A stretch of 12,219 nt of DNA from Desulfurococcales archaeon (GTDB lineage Archaea; Thermoproteota; Thermoprotei_A; Sulfolobales; Fervidicoccaceae), in NCBI GenBank assembly GCA_027048265.1, contig JALTXS010000130.1, positions 1 through 12,219 on the forward strand, given 5' to 3'. Positions 1-6,512 of the stretch are shown here, piece after piece. The first letter of the stretch is position 1, and the number at the start of each line of letters is the position of its first letter. Position numbers and translations under genes: made by a program. The notes under the pieces are model-generated. The model saw nothing but the letters and a program-made list of their open reading frames with translations. It was not told where the DNA came from and did no database searches.

Positions 1-1529
1 GGGAAGAAGAGACACAGATACCCTACCAGCCCGTCGAGCCCAAAGTCGTTGACCACACCCAGTTCTTCGAGGAGAAGAACATAACAGAGTATAACGGTTC
101 TGCGACTTGCATTGTCTGCCACTACGACGATACGGTTGAGTTCTTCCACAGCTACCACTACCAGATGGCCGGCCCCGTGAACGACATAGCGGGAAGGCAG
201 ATGATCCTTTATGGGGGCAAGTACGCCTACAACGACTTCTGCGGGGCGATCTTCTGGGAGGGTAATAAGAGCGTCAACTACATAGGCAAAGCCGTGCTCA
301 AGGCACCGCCGCCCGGCTACGAGGAGCTAAAGGGCAAGTTCATAGCAAGCGGGTGCAGCATGTGCCACGGAGTCAGCATGGGCCTAATAACCCAGCCTGA
401 GGCAAGCGAGGAGCAGCTGGGGAACATTGACTGCCTCGCCTGCCACGTCAAGCCAGACGTTTACCTCTCAGGCCCCCTGGGGCTGAAGAAGGGGATGAAG
501 GAGGTCTACAAGGACGAGAACGGTGTGTTGCGCTACCGGCTTACGGATAAGGTCCCCATAGACAAGATAGCCTCCTCCATCATAGACAAACCCTACAAGG
601 AGAACTGCCTCGCCTGCCACGCGTTCAGCGGCGGTGGCCCTGGGTTTAAGCGGCCCAACCTGACCCCCGACCTCATGGGCGAGGTCAGCGAGGAGGTTGA
701 CGTCCACCTCGCCCGGGGCCTCACCTGCGTCGACTGCCACCCCGGCGACGACCACGGGTTCCCAACCACAAGCGCGGACACGTGGAGTAGGGAAGAGGGC
801 GTTACTAGGCAGTGCTCCACCTGCCACGGTAGCGAGCCCCACAGTGGCCTGGAGGGCTTCTTCCTAAACCGGTTCCACGAGAGGGTGGCCTGCCAGACGT
901 GCCACATACCCGTTATCGCTGACGGCAACTATCCCACGGATGTGTCCAGGGACTGGAGCAAGTCCCACTTCATAGAAAAAGCCGCCAAGTACGAGCCCGA
1001 GATAAGGTTCGAGCCAAACGTGAGCCCCGTGTACGCGTGGTACAACGGCACCCGAGCGGTCTACGTGTACCCTGAGCCTGTTGAGCCTGATGAGAACGGC
1101 GAGATCCTCCTAGCCAAGCCCCTGGGCTCCCGAGGCGACTCCGAGTCCAAGATATACCCCTACAAGCTCCACAAGACTAAGGTACCCTACAGTAGCGTGG
1201 CCCGCATACCTGTACCCGTCAAGGTGGGCATCGTCTTCGCGACGGGTAACAACACCAAGGCCGTCCTTGCGGGTGCGGGCGTGGCGGGGATAGAGTGGGA
1301 CGGCCAGTGGGCGACCCTGGTGAGGTTCATGGCGGTCAACCACGGTGTCAAACCGGCGGAGGAGGCCAAGTGGTGCCTGGACTGCCATGGTCCCGTGGTT
1401 AGGGACATGCCCTGGGACCAGCTGGGCTACGGCAGCTTCCCCGAGGTGGCCTTCACCCTGATAACAATCGCGGTCGTGGCAGCGGTTGCCCTGGCAGTTT
1501 GGTTTGCAGCGCATAGGCTAAGGGGCTGA
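1..1529 (+). CDS. Octaheme c-type cytochrome, tetrathionate reductase (OTR) family, membrane-anchored; 5' partial
   Basis: The open frame runs in from the left edge (first full codon at base 3), so the first ATG at 165 is internal and the true start and any signal peptide lie outside the window. Eight CxxCH heme-binding motifs are visible, starting at bases 108, 354, 432, 606, 726, 813, 891 and 1374; the first lies upstream of the ATG. Between hemes 4 and 7, a GGGPG loop, a DVHLARGLTCVDCH segment, CHGSEPH, and LNRFHERVACQTCHIP match the order and wording I know from OTR-family octaheme cytochromes. RDWS, YAWYNG and SKIYPYKLHK follow, also as in that family. The last ~28 residues form a hydrophobic helix ending in HRLRG, a likely C-terminal anchor that leaves the hemes outside the cytoplasm. 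Shewanella OTR is soluble and reduces tetrathionate, nitrite and hydroxylamine in vitro. The substrate here is unknown, and the lysine heme ligand could not be assigned by eye. Confidence 0.85.
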   Translation, partial: EEETQIPYQPVEPKVVDHTQFFEEKNITEYNGSATCIVCHYDDTVEFFHSYHYQMAGPVNDIAGRQMILYGGKYAYNDFCGAIFWEGNKSVNYIGKAVLKAPPPGYEELKGKFIASGCSMCHGVSMGLITQPEASEEQLGNIDCLACHVKPDVYLSGPLGLKKGMKEVYKDENGVLRYRLTDKVPIDKIASSIIDKPYKENCLACHAFSGGGPGFKRPNLTPDLMGEVSEEVDVHLARGLTCVDCHPGDDHGFPTTSADTWSREEGVTRQCSTCHGSEPHSGLEGFFLNRFHERVACQTCHIPVIADGNYPTDVSRDWSKSHFIEKAAKYEPEIRFEPNVSPVYAWYNGTRAVYVYPEPVEPDENGEILLAKPLGSRGDSESKIYPYKLHKTKVPYSSVARIPVPVKVGIVFATGNNTKAVLAGAGVAGIEWDGQWATLVRFMAVNHGVKPAEEAKWCLDCHGPVVRDMPWDQLGYGSFPEVAFTLITIAVVAAVALAVWFAAHRLRG

Positions 1530-1535
1530 TATGGA

Positions 1536-1549
1536 CTCTTCCTTTTTTT
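1536..1549 (+). terminator. T-rich terminator after the cytochrome gene
   Basis: A pyrimidine-rich stretch ending in seven T's begins six bases after the cytochrome stop codon. Crenarchaeal transcription commonly ends at such U-rich stretches without a hairpin, and I see no strong inverted repeat in front of it. It separates the cytochrome unit from the ribosomal and replication block. Confidence 0.5.
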
Positions 1550-1593
1550 AATACTCATCCTAATTGTTCTCAATGGACGTGTTTTGGGATAGT

Positions 1594-1600
1594 CTTAATA
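1594..1600 (+). promoter_or_regulatory. Probable TATA box for rpl10e
   Basis: CTTAATA sits in otherwise GC-rich sequence. It predicts transcription start near 1622-1626 and a leader of about 35 bases that includes the Shine-Dalgarno GAGGTGA at 1648-1654. This would be the promoter of the downstream information-processing block. The match is inferred by eye. Confidence 0.4.
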
Positions 1601-1660
1601 GGGGGTTTCCCGACTAGAGAGACCAGGCAGTAGGTAGAAGGAGGGTAGAGGTGAACCCCG

Positions 1661-2185
1661 TTGCCCATGAGGCCGGCAAGGTGCTACACGCACTTCACGT
1701 CACCGCCCTACACCAGGAAGGAGTACATACCCGGAGTCCCCCAGCCCAAGATAGTCAAGTTCGAGATGGGTAACAGGGACGTCGAGGCCGACTACCTGGT
1801 GCAGCTCATAGTCACTGAGGCGGGCCAGATTAGGCACAACGCCCTCGAGGCCGCCCGTGTCATAGTCCACAAGACCCTGAGCAGCAGCATCGGGGAGAAC
1901 AACTACTTCTTCAGGGTCAAGGTCTACCCCCACCACGTGCTCAGGGAGAACAAGATGATGGCCTTCGCCGGCGCCGACAGGCTCCAGGACGGCATGAGGC
2001 AGGCCTTCGGCAAGCCCATCGGCACGGCCGCCCGCGTGTTCCCCGGCCACGTAATCCTCGAGGTCTACGTGAAGAAGGAGCACCTCCAGCGGGCCAAGGA
2101 GGCCCTTAGGATAGGAGGCTCCAAGCTCCCCCTGCCCACCCGGGTGATATACAAGCCCCTCAAGAACGGCAGAGCCGCCTCCTGA
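1661..2185 (+). CDS. rpl10e: 50S ribosomal protein L10e (uL16 family)
   Basis: A structural protein of the large ribosomal subunit, the archaeal counterpart of bacterial L16, sitting near the tRNA-binding and peptidyl-transferase area. The 174-aa product has the family hallmarks: RPARCYTHF at the N-terminus, PPYTRKEYIPGVPQPKIVKF, a central GQIRHNALEAARV, YPHHVLRENKMMAFAGADR, QDGMRQAFGKPIGTAARV, and a basic tail with KLPLPTRVIYKPLK. Length is typical. The start is TTG at 1661: GAGGTGA (1648-1654) lies six bases upstream, and the resulting MPMRPARCY matches the usual N-terminus. ATG at 1667 would remove two residues. It has its own probable promoter and is followed 66 bases later by dph2. Confidence 0.96.
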   Translation: MPMRPARCYTHFTSPPYTRKEYIPGVPQPKIVKFEMGNRDVEADYLVQLIVTEAGQIRHNALEAARVIVHKTLSSSIGENNYFFRVKVYPHHVLRENKMMAFAGADRLQDGMRQAFGKPIGTAARVFPGHVILEVYVKKEHLQRAKEALRIGGSKLPLPTRVIYKPLKNGRAAS

Positions 2186-2198
2186 CCCCAGCGCCCCG

Positions 2199-2204
2199 CA
2201 TAAT
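2199..2204 (+). promoter_or_regulatory. Possible weak promoter element for dph2
   Basis: CATAAT is the only AT-rich box in the 66-base, very GC-rich gap between rpl10e and dph2. It would place transcription start near 2228 with a leader of about 24 bases. A run of five T's (2249-2253), just before and overlapping the dph2 TTG, could instead end some rpl10e transcripts. Readthrough is equally possible. Confidence 0.2.
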
Positions 2205-2251
2205 CCACCCCCAGCCCGACGGCCGCCCGCGGGTCCCCTCGGTGGTAGTTT

Positions 2252-3304
2252 TTGCACGAGACGTGCATGAGGCTCCGGGACACTGGCTATGACTTCGAGA
2301 TCGAGAAGACGATAAACGCGATCAAGGAGGGCGGCCACAGGAGGCTCCTCGTACAGCTCCCTGAGGGCGTGAAGAGCTTCTCCCGAGATCTGGCGGAGTG
2401 CCTCCGCCGGGAGACAGGGGCGCGTGCCACCATATTCGCGGACCCCACGTGGGGCGCCTGCGACATACCCGTGGACGAGGCCGCCCGTCTGGGCGCCACC
2501 CTTATCCTCCACTATGGTCATACCGAGTACAGCCTCCAGCCCCAGCCCCTCCGCCTACCCCCGGGGGTCAGCGTCTTGTACATCCCCCTCAAGAGCACCC
2601 ACCGCATCCCCCAGGAGACCCTCGAGACCCTCTACAGTCTCCTCGAGAAAAAGAGCCTTCGGCGACCCGTGCTCACGGCGACTGTCCAGCACCTCGACGA
2701 ACTCCCCCGAATAGTAGAGTACCTGGAGAGACGGGGCATGGAGCCCATAGTCGCCCGGGCTCCCGGGAGCCTCCCCGGCCAGGTGATTGGATGCGACTAT
2801 AGAACGGGAGCGCCCAGCGAGGGACACGACTCGGTGGTAATAGTTGCGGGCGGGGTCTTCCACCCCCTGGGGCTTGCCCTCTCCACGGATAAGCCCGTGT
2901 TCCAGGTAGACCCCTACAGGCTCGTGGTGGAGGACCTGGGGCCCCTCAGAGAGAAATGGCTCAGAAAGAGATACGCTGCCATATACAAGGCCCTCGACGC
3001 GAGGGTCTGGGGTGTGTGGCTGGGGTCAATGACGGGCCAGTACAGGAGGGCCCTGGCGGACGCGATTGAGAGGCTCATAGAGCAGCGGGGGGGAGAGTGG
3101 GTGGAGTTCTACTCCCGCACCGTCACACCCAGAGAGCTCAGGGCGGTGGACACCCCCAGGATAGACGCCCACGTTGTGACCTCCTGTCCCCGCGTGCCCA
3201 CGGATGACTTCACGCTCGAGGAGTACCCCAAACCCGTGCTCTCGCCGGGAGAGGCCCTTATGGTGCTAAAGCGTGAACTCCAAAGGTACAGGTTCATGTG
3301 GTGA
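2252..3304 (+). CDS. dph2: Diphthamide biosynthesis enzyme Dph2 (3-amino-3-carboxypropyl-histidine synthase)
   Basis: Catalyses the first step of diphthamide formation on elongation factor aEF2: a [4Fe-4S] cluster cleaves S-adenosylmethionine to give a 3-amino-3-carboxypropyl radical that attacks a histidine. The three widely spaced cluster cysteines of the family are present: C70 in TWGACDIP, C181 in IGCDYRTG and C312 in TSCPRVPTDD. LLVQLPEG near residue 32 and LHYGHTEY near 86 are also typical. The 350-aa length fits an archaeal homodimeric Dph2. TTG at 2252 is favoured because GGTGG (2241-2245) lies six bases upstream; ATG at 2267 would give 345 aa but has no visible Shine-Dalgarno. The 3' end overlaps the next gene by 32 bases, which suggests coupled translation. 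Confidence 0.93.
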   Translation: MHETCMRLRDTGYDFEIEKTINAIKEGGHRRLLVQLPEGVKSFSRDLAECLRRETGARATIFADPTWGACDIPVDEAARLGATLILHYGHTEYSLQPQPLRLPPGVSVLYIPLKSTHRIPQETLETLYSLLEKKSLRRPVLTATVQHLDELPRIVEYLERRGMEPIVARAPGSLPGQVIGCDYRTGAPSEGHDSVVIVAGGVFHPLGLALSTDKPVFQVDPYRLVVEDLGPLREKWLRKRYAAIYKALDARVWGVWLGSMTGQYRRALADAIERLIEQRGGEWVEFYSRTVTPRELRAVDTPRIDAHVVTSCPRVPTDDFTLEEYPKPVLSPGEALMVLKRELQRYRFMW

Positions 3305-3971
3305 GCCCCCGGGTTCCAAGAAGGAGCTGGAGATACTCCTAGAGGCCGCGTCAGAGGAGATAAGGACTCCCAACGAGAGGCTTGAGCAGTACGCCACCCC
3401 CACCCCCATAGCCGCGGATCTGGCGTGGATGCACAGGGGCAACCGGCCCCGGGGCCCCCTTCTGGACCTGGGCTGCGGGACGGGGAGGCTCCTCACGGCC
3501 TTCGCGATAACCCTCAGACCCCGGTTCTCCGTGGGCGTGGAGCTCGACGCCCGCCTAGCGCGCGCGTGTCTTGAGTCACTCAGGCTATCCTGCACCTGGG
3601 CGGACGCGGATGTTGTGGTGGGCGATGTCAGGAGCCCTCCCCTCCGGGAGGGCTTGGGGGCTCTTGTGGTCATGAACCCTCCCTTCGGGACGAGGATGAG
3701 GGGCCTGGACAGGGCGTTCTTCGAGGCAGCGTTCACGCTGGGTTCGAGGATCCTTGCCCTCCACTATGACGACCCTGGTGTTGAGAACTACCTGTCTCGC
3801 CTGGCTTCTCGCAAAGGTTTTAGACTCCTGGGGAGGAGAAGGTATAGCATGGCGCTTCGCCCCACTTTGCCGCACCACCGGTCGAGGAAGAGGCTAGTGC
3901 CCGTGGCGGTCTACGTGTTGGCGAGGAGGGGGAGGCCGCCTGCAAGAGAGGCTGACGAGGTTGCAGGGTGA
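3273..3971 (+). CDS. METTL5-type RNA methyltransferase, SAM-dependent
   Basis: A Rossmann-fold methyltransferase of 232 aa. LEQYATPTPIAADLAW (from residue 38), LLDLGCGTGRL (SAM-binding motif I, 63-73), the acidic VGVELD (87-92), DVVVGDVR and the adenine-N6 motif NPPFGT (135-140) are the signature set of the METTL5 family. The eukaryotic member methylates an adenine of 18S rRNA together with TRMT112; I infer a 16S rRNA or similar target here. The basic C-terminus (HHRSRKRLVP) may contact RNA. GTG 3273 is the only good start in frame before the conserved KKELEILLEAA, with GGTG at 3262-3265 upstream. It begins inside dph2 and ends with a GTGA overlap with csl4. The nine or so residues after the start are unlike the family and may be poorly conserved. 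Confidence 0.88.
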   Translation: MNSKGTGSCGEPPGSKKELEILLEAASEEIRTPNERLEQYATPTPIAADLAWMHRGNRPRGPLLDLGCGTGRLLTAFAITLRPRFSVGVELDARLARACLESLRLSCTWADADVVVGDVRSPPLREGLGALVVMNPPFGTRMRGLDRAFFEAAFTLGSRILALHYDDPGVENYLSRLASRKGFRLLGRRRYSMALRPTLPHHRSRKRLVPVAVYVLARRGRPPAREADEVAG

Positions 3972-4591
3972 CGGACGTGTCCGGGAACGTGGCCAGCGGG
4001 GAGGACAATGTGAAGACCCCGGGGGACCCCCTGGCGGTCATTGAGGAGTACTTCGCGGGTGAGGGAACCTACGTTGACGAGGAGAGGGGCCTGGTGAGGG
4101 CCTCCAGGGTGGGCCGCTCTCTCTATGACTATGCCAACAGGGTGGTTAGGGTCGCGGGGAGGCCTTTCAGGTACAGCGTGCCTCGGCCGGGCAGTGTTGT
4201 GCTAGCCTATGTGGGGAGCGTGAGGCCCGAGCTAGCGGTCCTAACATTCGTGGGAGAGTACGACAAGGGCGGGAACCTCCGCAGAATATCCTGGCCCCTG
4301 ACGGGCATGCTCCACATAAGCCAGGCCTCCCACGAGTACCTTAAGAACCTGTTCGAGGCATACGCTGTAGGGGACCTCATAAAAGCCCGTGTGCTGAGCG
4401 AGGAGAACCCCTACCAGGTCACCACCAAGGGCCCGGGACTGGGACTCGTCCTTGCAACATGCTCGAACTGCGGCGGCGTCCTCCAGCCCGACCAGGGTGG
4501 GCTCCTCAGGTGCATCGAGTGCGGCTCGAGGGAGAGGAGGAAGAACATATCTCGGGACTACATACGCTTGAAGAACCCCCGGATACTGTAG
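3968..4591 (+). CDS. csl4: Exosome RNA-binding subunit Csl4
   Basis: A cap subunit of the archaeal RNA exosome that binds RNA above the Rrp41-Rrp42 ring and recruits partners such as DnaG. The 207-aa protein has the three Csl4 parts: an N-terminal domain with PLAVIEEYFAGEGTY (21-35), a central S1-like OB domain (about 70-160, including LTGMLHISQAS and YAVGDLIKARV), and a C-terminal zinc ribbon with cysteines 165, 168, 182 and 185. The final RRKNISRDY is also typical. GTG at 3968 overlaps the preceding stop as GTGA, with GAGGT at 3957-3961; GTG at 3977 or 4010 are alternatives, because the first 15 residues are not conserved-looking. The next gene begins directly after the stop codon. Confidence 0.92.
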   Translation: MTDVSGNVASGEDNVKTPGDPLAVIEEYFAGEGTYVDEERGLVRASRVGRSLYDYANRVVRVAGRPFRYSVPRPGSVVLAYVGSVRPELAVLTFVGEYDKGGNLRRISWPLTGMLHISQASHEYLKNLFEAYAVGDLIKARVLSEENPYQVTTKGPGLGLVLATCSNCGGVLQPDQGGLLRCIECGSRERRKNISRDYIRLKNPRIL

Positions 4592-5197
4592 GTGCAGGGC
4601 TTGAAACGCAGGGTCAAGGTCAGGATCCCCCCCGGCGTGGGCCTGGAGAGGTTCCTCGACGAGCTCATGGCCGCAATACAGGCACAGTACGCCGGGTACG
4701 AGGTTAGGGGGGACCATGTTCTCCTCACCCTCGTGGGGGACCCCGCCAGCCTGGCCCGGAGCCAGTATGCTATCAAGAGGGTCATGACGAGGTTCCGGGC
4801 GGAAGCCGCGAGCAGCCTCGAGGGCCGCTCCATCGTACCCAAGTCAGAGGTCGCCCGGGTTCTGGGGAGGCCCGTGCCCTTGGACCTTCTGAAGGACCTT
4901 CTCGAGCTCATGGGAATCCGCTACGTGGAGGGGGAGGAGGAGCTGGTGGTCGAACTGGGCCTGGAGGAGCTGAGGAGGGTCGCCGAGGAGCTCTTCCAGA
5001 GGTACGAGGCCAGCAGGGAGCTTTTCGCGGGGGTGGCGAGGAAGGTTGCCTCCCTCGTATCCATGGTGGAGGGCAAGGGCCTGGACCAGGTGTTCTCAGA
5101 GGCCCTCGAGGCAGGGGTCATGGAGAAGGGGGAGGACGGGAGGGCCAGGCTCCGCGTCCACAGGGAAAGGGCCCTCTCGCTGCTCCTGGGCGCGTAG
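4592..5197 (+). CDS. DUF2067-like archaeal protein of unknown function
   Basis: A 201-aa protein without enzyme motifs that I can name. Its N-terminal part (V-K-V-R-I-P-P-G, then FLDELMAA, then YEVRGDHVLLTLVG and SQYAIKR) and its position between csl4 and rpoL match what I recall of the archaeal DUF2067 family; this identification is from memory and not certain. The second half is rich in charged helices (residues 90-175) and may bind protein or nucleic acid. Cysteines, membrane segments and a signal peptide are absent. GTG 4592 abuts the csl4 stop. However, GGTG at 4591-4594 lies six bases before TTG 4601, so the true protein may start there and be three residues shorter. Neighbours suggest a role linked to RNA decay or transcription, which is inference only. 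Confidence 0.6.
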   Translation: MQGLKRRVKVRIPPGVGLERFLDELMAAIQAQYAGYEVRGDHVLLTLVGDPASLARSQYAIKRVMTRFRAEAASSLEGRSIVPKSEVARVLGRPVPLDLLKDLLELMGIRYVEGEEELVVELGLEELRRVAEELFQRYEASRELFAGVARKVASLVSMVEGKGLDQVFSEALEAGVMEKGEDGRARLRVHRERALSLLLGA

Positions 5198-5236
5198 GGT
5201 GTATTGGTAACAAATTTTACGCCCCGTGCCCCAGGG

Positions 5237-5243
5237 TTTTAAA
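5237..5243 (+). promoter_or_regulatory. Probable TATA box for rpoL
   Basis: TTTTAAA lies in the 75-base gap between the DUF2067-like gene and rpoL, the clearest AT-rich box in this part of the window. Transcription would start near 5265, giving a leader of only about 8-10 bases, so rpoL may be nearly leaderless. The GGAGGAGG stretch just upstream of the start (5259-5266) might then lie partly outside the transcript. Confidence 0.5.
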
Positions 5244-5272
5244 CACGCGGGTCCATATGGAGGAGGCGGTGC

Positions 5273-5566
5273 TTGTTGGAGGTAAGGGTGTTGTCCAACA
5301 AGGAGCGGGAGCTCGAGCTGGAGGTTCGGGGAGAAAGCCACACCCTGGGCAACCTGCTCGCCAAGGAGCTGCAGTCCATGGAGGGGGTAGAGCTGGCCTA
5401 CTATGAGATACCCCACCCCCTGCAGGATAGGATGATTATTTATATCAAGACCCGGGAAGGCCTATCCCCGCTGGAGGCCCTCAACAGGGCCCTCTCCTCA
5501 CTGGAAGAGACACTCGACAGGCTAGAGGGGGACCTGTCAAAGGCCCTAGGAGAGGGCGAGGGGTGA
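5273..5566 (+). CDS. rpoL: DNA-directed RNA polymerase subunit L (Rpo11)
   Basis: A small subunit of archaeal RNA polymerase that pairs with Rpo3 (RpoD) as part of the assembly platform, equivalent to eukaryotic Rpb11 and one half of the bacterial alpha dimer. The 97-aa product shows the family core: HTLGNLLAKEL (residues 25-35), YYEIPHPLQDRMIIYIKT (45-62), and a C-terminal helix from LSPLEALNRALSSLEE. Length is typical. Two adjacent TTG codons at 5273 and 5276 are possible starts; the second gives MEVRVL, common in the family. GGAGG at 5262-5266 precedes both. It has its own probable promoter and ends with a GTGA overlap with the next gene, so it likely drives expression of the orphan gene and tfs as well. 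Confidence 0.95.
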   Translation: MLEVRVLSNKERELELEVRGESHTLGNLLAKELQSMEGVELAYYEIPHPLQDRMIIYIKTREGLSPLEALNRALSSLEETLDRLEGDLSKALGEGEG

Positions 5567-5898
5567 AGCCCGAGTCTCGGAGGATGCTCGTATACGTGGG
5601 TGAGACCCTCGTAGTCTCAATAGTCCTGCGGGGGCGCCACGTGGACACGCTCTGGATAAGCCCCCGCGTCGAGCCCCTTGAGTGGGTCTCCAGGGTTTCA
5701 GAAGAATCCTTCATTAGGGAGGTCAGGAGCGTAGTAATATACCCGCCCAAATCCCCTTGGTCCCGGGCACTGGGCGGGGTCCTCGGCCCGCAAATGGAGC
5801 CCTGGACACGAGGCTCTGGTGTGCCGCGGCAGCTGGTGGATTTCGCCGCCACACTGGACGCCGAGGCCACCCGCCTGCTGGGGGAGCAGGGCGGCTAG
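5563..5898 (+). CDS. Unrecognised 111-aa protein between rpoL and tfs
   Basis: I do not recognise a family. The frame starts at GTG 5563, overlapping the rpoL stop as GTGA, and ends 16 bases before tfs, with codon use like its neighbours, so it looks like a real coupled gene. The first half is beta-rich (LVYVGETLVVSIVLRG, then VRSVVIYPP); a proline/glycine-rich middle (about 69-88) is followed by a short helix LVDFAATLDAEATRLLG. It has no cysteines, no metal-binding pattern and no membrane segment. ATG 5584 has GGAGG directly against it, too close for a normal ribosome site. A role with RNA polymerase or transcript cleavage would fit the position but is only a guess. I considered the KEOPS subunit Pcc1 and found no match. 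Confidence 0.65.
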   Translation: MKPESRRMLVYVGETLVVSIVLRGRHVDTLWISPRVEPLEWVSRVSEESFIREVRSVVIYPPKSPWSRALGGVLGPQMEPWTRGSGVPRQLVDFAATLDAEATRLLGEQGG

Positions 5899-5914
5899 GG
5901 AGGTGTGGACTAGG

Positions 5915-6259
5915 GTGAAGTTCTGCCCCAAGTGCGGCACGCTTATGAGGCCCTCCAGGAGGGGTGGCAAGAGGGTACTCGTCTGCCCCAGCTGCGGGTA
6001 TGTTGAGGACAGTGGTTCCCCCTCCACAGGCTACTCCATATCGAGCAGGATAAAGCACTCGCCCAAGGACAAGATAATAGTGGTCGACTCAAGGCAGGCT
6101 GAGGAGAGTCTGCCCAAGCTAAGGGACCAGGTATACTGTCCCAAGTGTGGCCACAACGAGGTCTACTACTGGGTCATGCAGACCCGTAGGGCAGACGAGC
6201 CCCCCACCAGGTTCTACAAGTGCGTCAAATGCGGGCACGTGTGGAGGGAGTATGAGTAG
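5915..6259 (+). CDS. tfs: Transcription factor S (TFS), transcript-cleavage factor
   Basis: The archaeal homologue of TFIIS and Rpb9: it enters the RNA polymerase secondary channel and stimulates cleavage of backtracked RNA. The 114-aa protein has an N-terminal zinc ribbon (C4, C7, C24, C27), a linker, and a C-terminal zinc ribbon (C75, C78, C103, C106). The acidic catalytic pair D94-E95 sits in RRADEPPTRFYKC, so cleavage activity should be intact. The start is GTG 5915: it gives the typical MKFCPKCG, and GGGAGGTG (5898-5905) lies nine bases upstream. A longer frame opening at 5819 and a GTG at 5903 add non-conserved residues and are rejected. The stop overlaps the next gene by eight bases. 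Confidence 0.95.
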   Translation: MKFCPKCGTLMRPSRRGGKRVLVCPSCGYVEDSGSPSTGYSISSRIKHSPKDKIIVVDSRQAEESLPKLRDQVYCPKCGHNEVYYWVMQTRRADEPPTRFYKCVKCGHVWREYE

Positions 6260-6461
6260 GGAGGCCGCTGACTGCGACGAACTTCTGGAGATAGTGAGGA
6301 AGATGACCGAGGAGCTGAGGCAGGCCTACCACCGCACGAGCCCCCGGAGCTCCTCATGGATCCACGTGAGGAACGCCTACCTGCTCGCCCTCTCCCTAGA
6401 AAGGGCCCTTGGAGGCGGGGGACGCAAAAACAAAATACCACGCCCCCACTTAAGGAAATGA
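6252..6461 (+). CDS. Unrecognised 69-aa helical protein between tfs and pcna
   Basis: I do not recognise a family. ATG 6252 overlaps the tfs stop (ATGAGTAG), with the GGAGGGAG of the tfs 3' end just upstream, so translation is probably coupled. The predicted product is mainly helical: CDELLEIVRKMTEELRQAY (8-26), then HVRNAYLLALSLERAL (38-53), followed by a glycine run and a basic tail (RKNKIPRPHLRK). The two-helix layout with a basic tail could suit a small nucleic-acid or protein adaptor, which is inference. A longer frame opening at 6147 lies inside tfs and is not credible. The gap to pcna is about 50 bases. Confidence 0.55.
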   Translation: MSREAADCDELLEIVRKMTEELRQAYHRTSPRSSSWIHVRNAYLLALSLERALGGGGRKNKIPRPHLRK

Positions 6462-6512
6462 TGCCGCCTTCTCAAGTCCCGGGAAAGTGAAGGAAAGGGG
6501 AGAGTGTGTGCC

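Noticed and set aside
165..170. ATG at 165 as the start of the cytochrome
   Set aside because: The frame is open to the left edge and encodes a further CxxCH motif at 108-122, so the gene starts outside the window.
1602..1659. Possible hairpin pairing GGGGTT (1602-1607) with AACCCC (1654-1659) in the rpl10e leader
   Set aside because: Only six base pairs with a loop of about 46 bases; too weak to call a regulatory structure such as a ribosomal-protein autoregulation site.
1700..2521. Long 273-aa frame on the minus strand
   Set aside because: It lies opposite rpl10e and the start of dph2, both clearly real, and its product is a leucine/glycine/valine-rich string typical of antisense frames in GC-rich DNA.
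5819..5914. N-terminal extension of TFS
   Set aside because: It overlaps the preceding gene, has no family similarity, and the GGGAGGTG site with GTG 5915 explains the start.
6455..6503. C/D box sRNA-like start (AATGATGC) between the 69-aa gene and pcna
   Set aside because: The C box is imperfect and no CTGA D box follows at a suitable distance.
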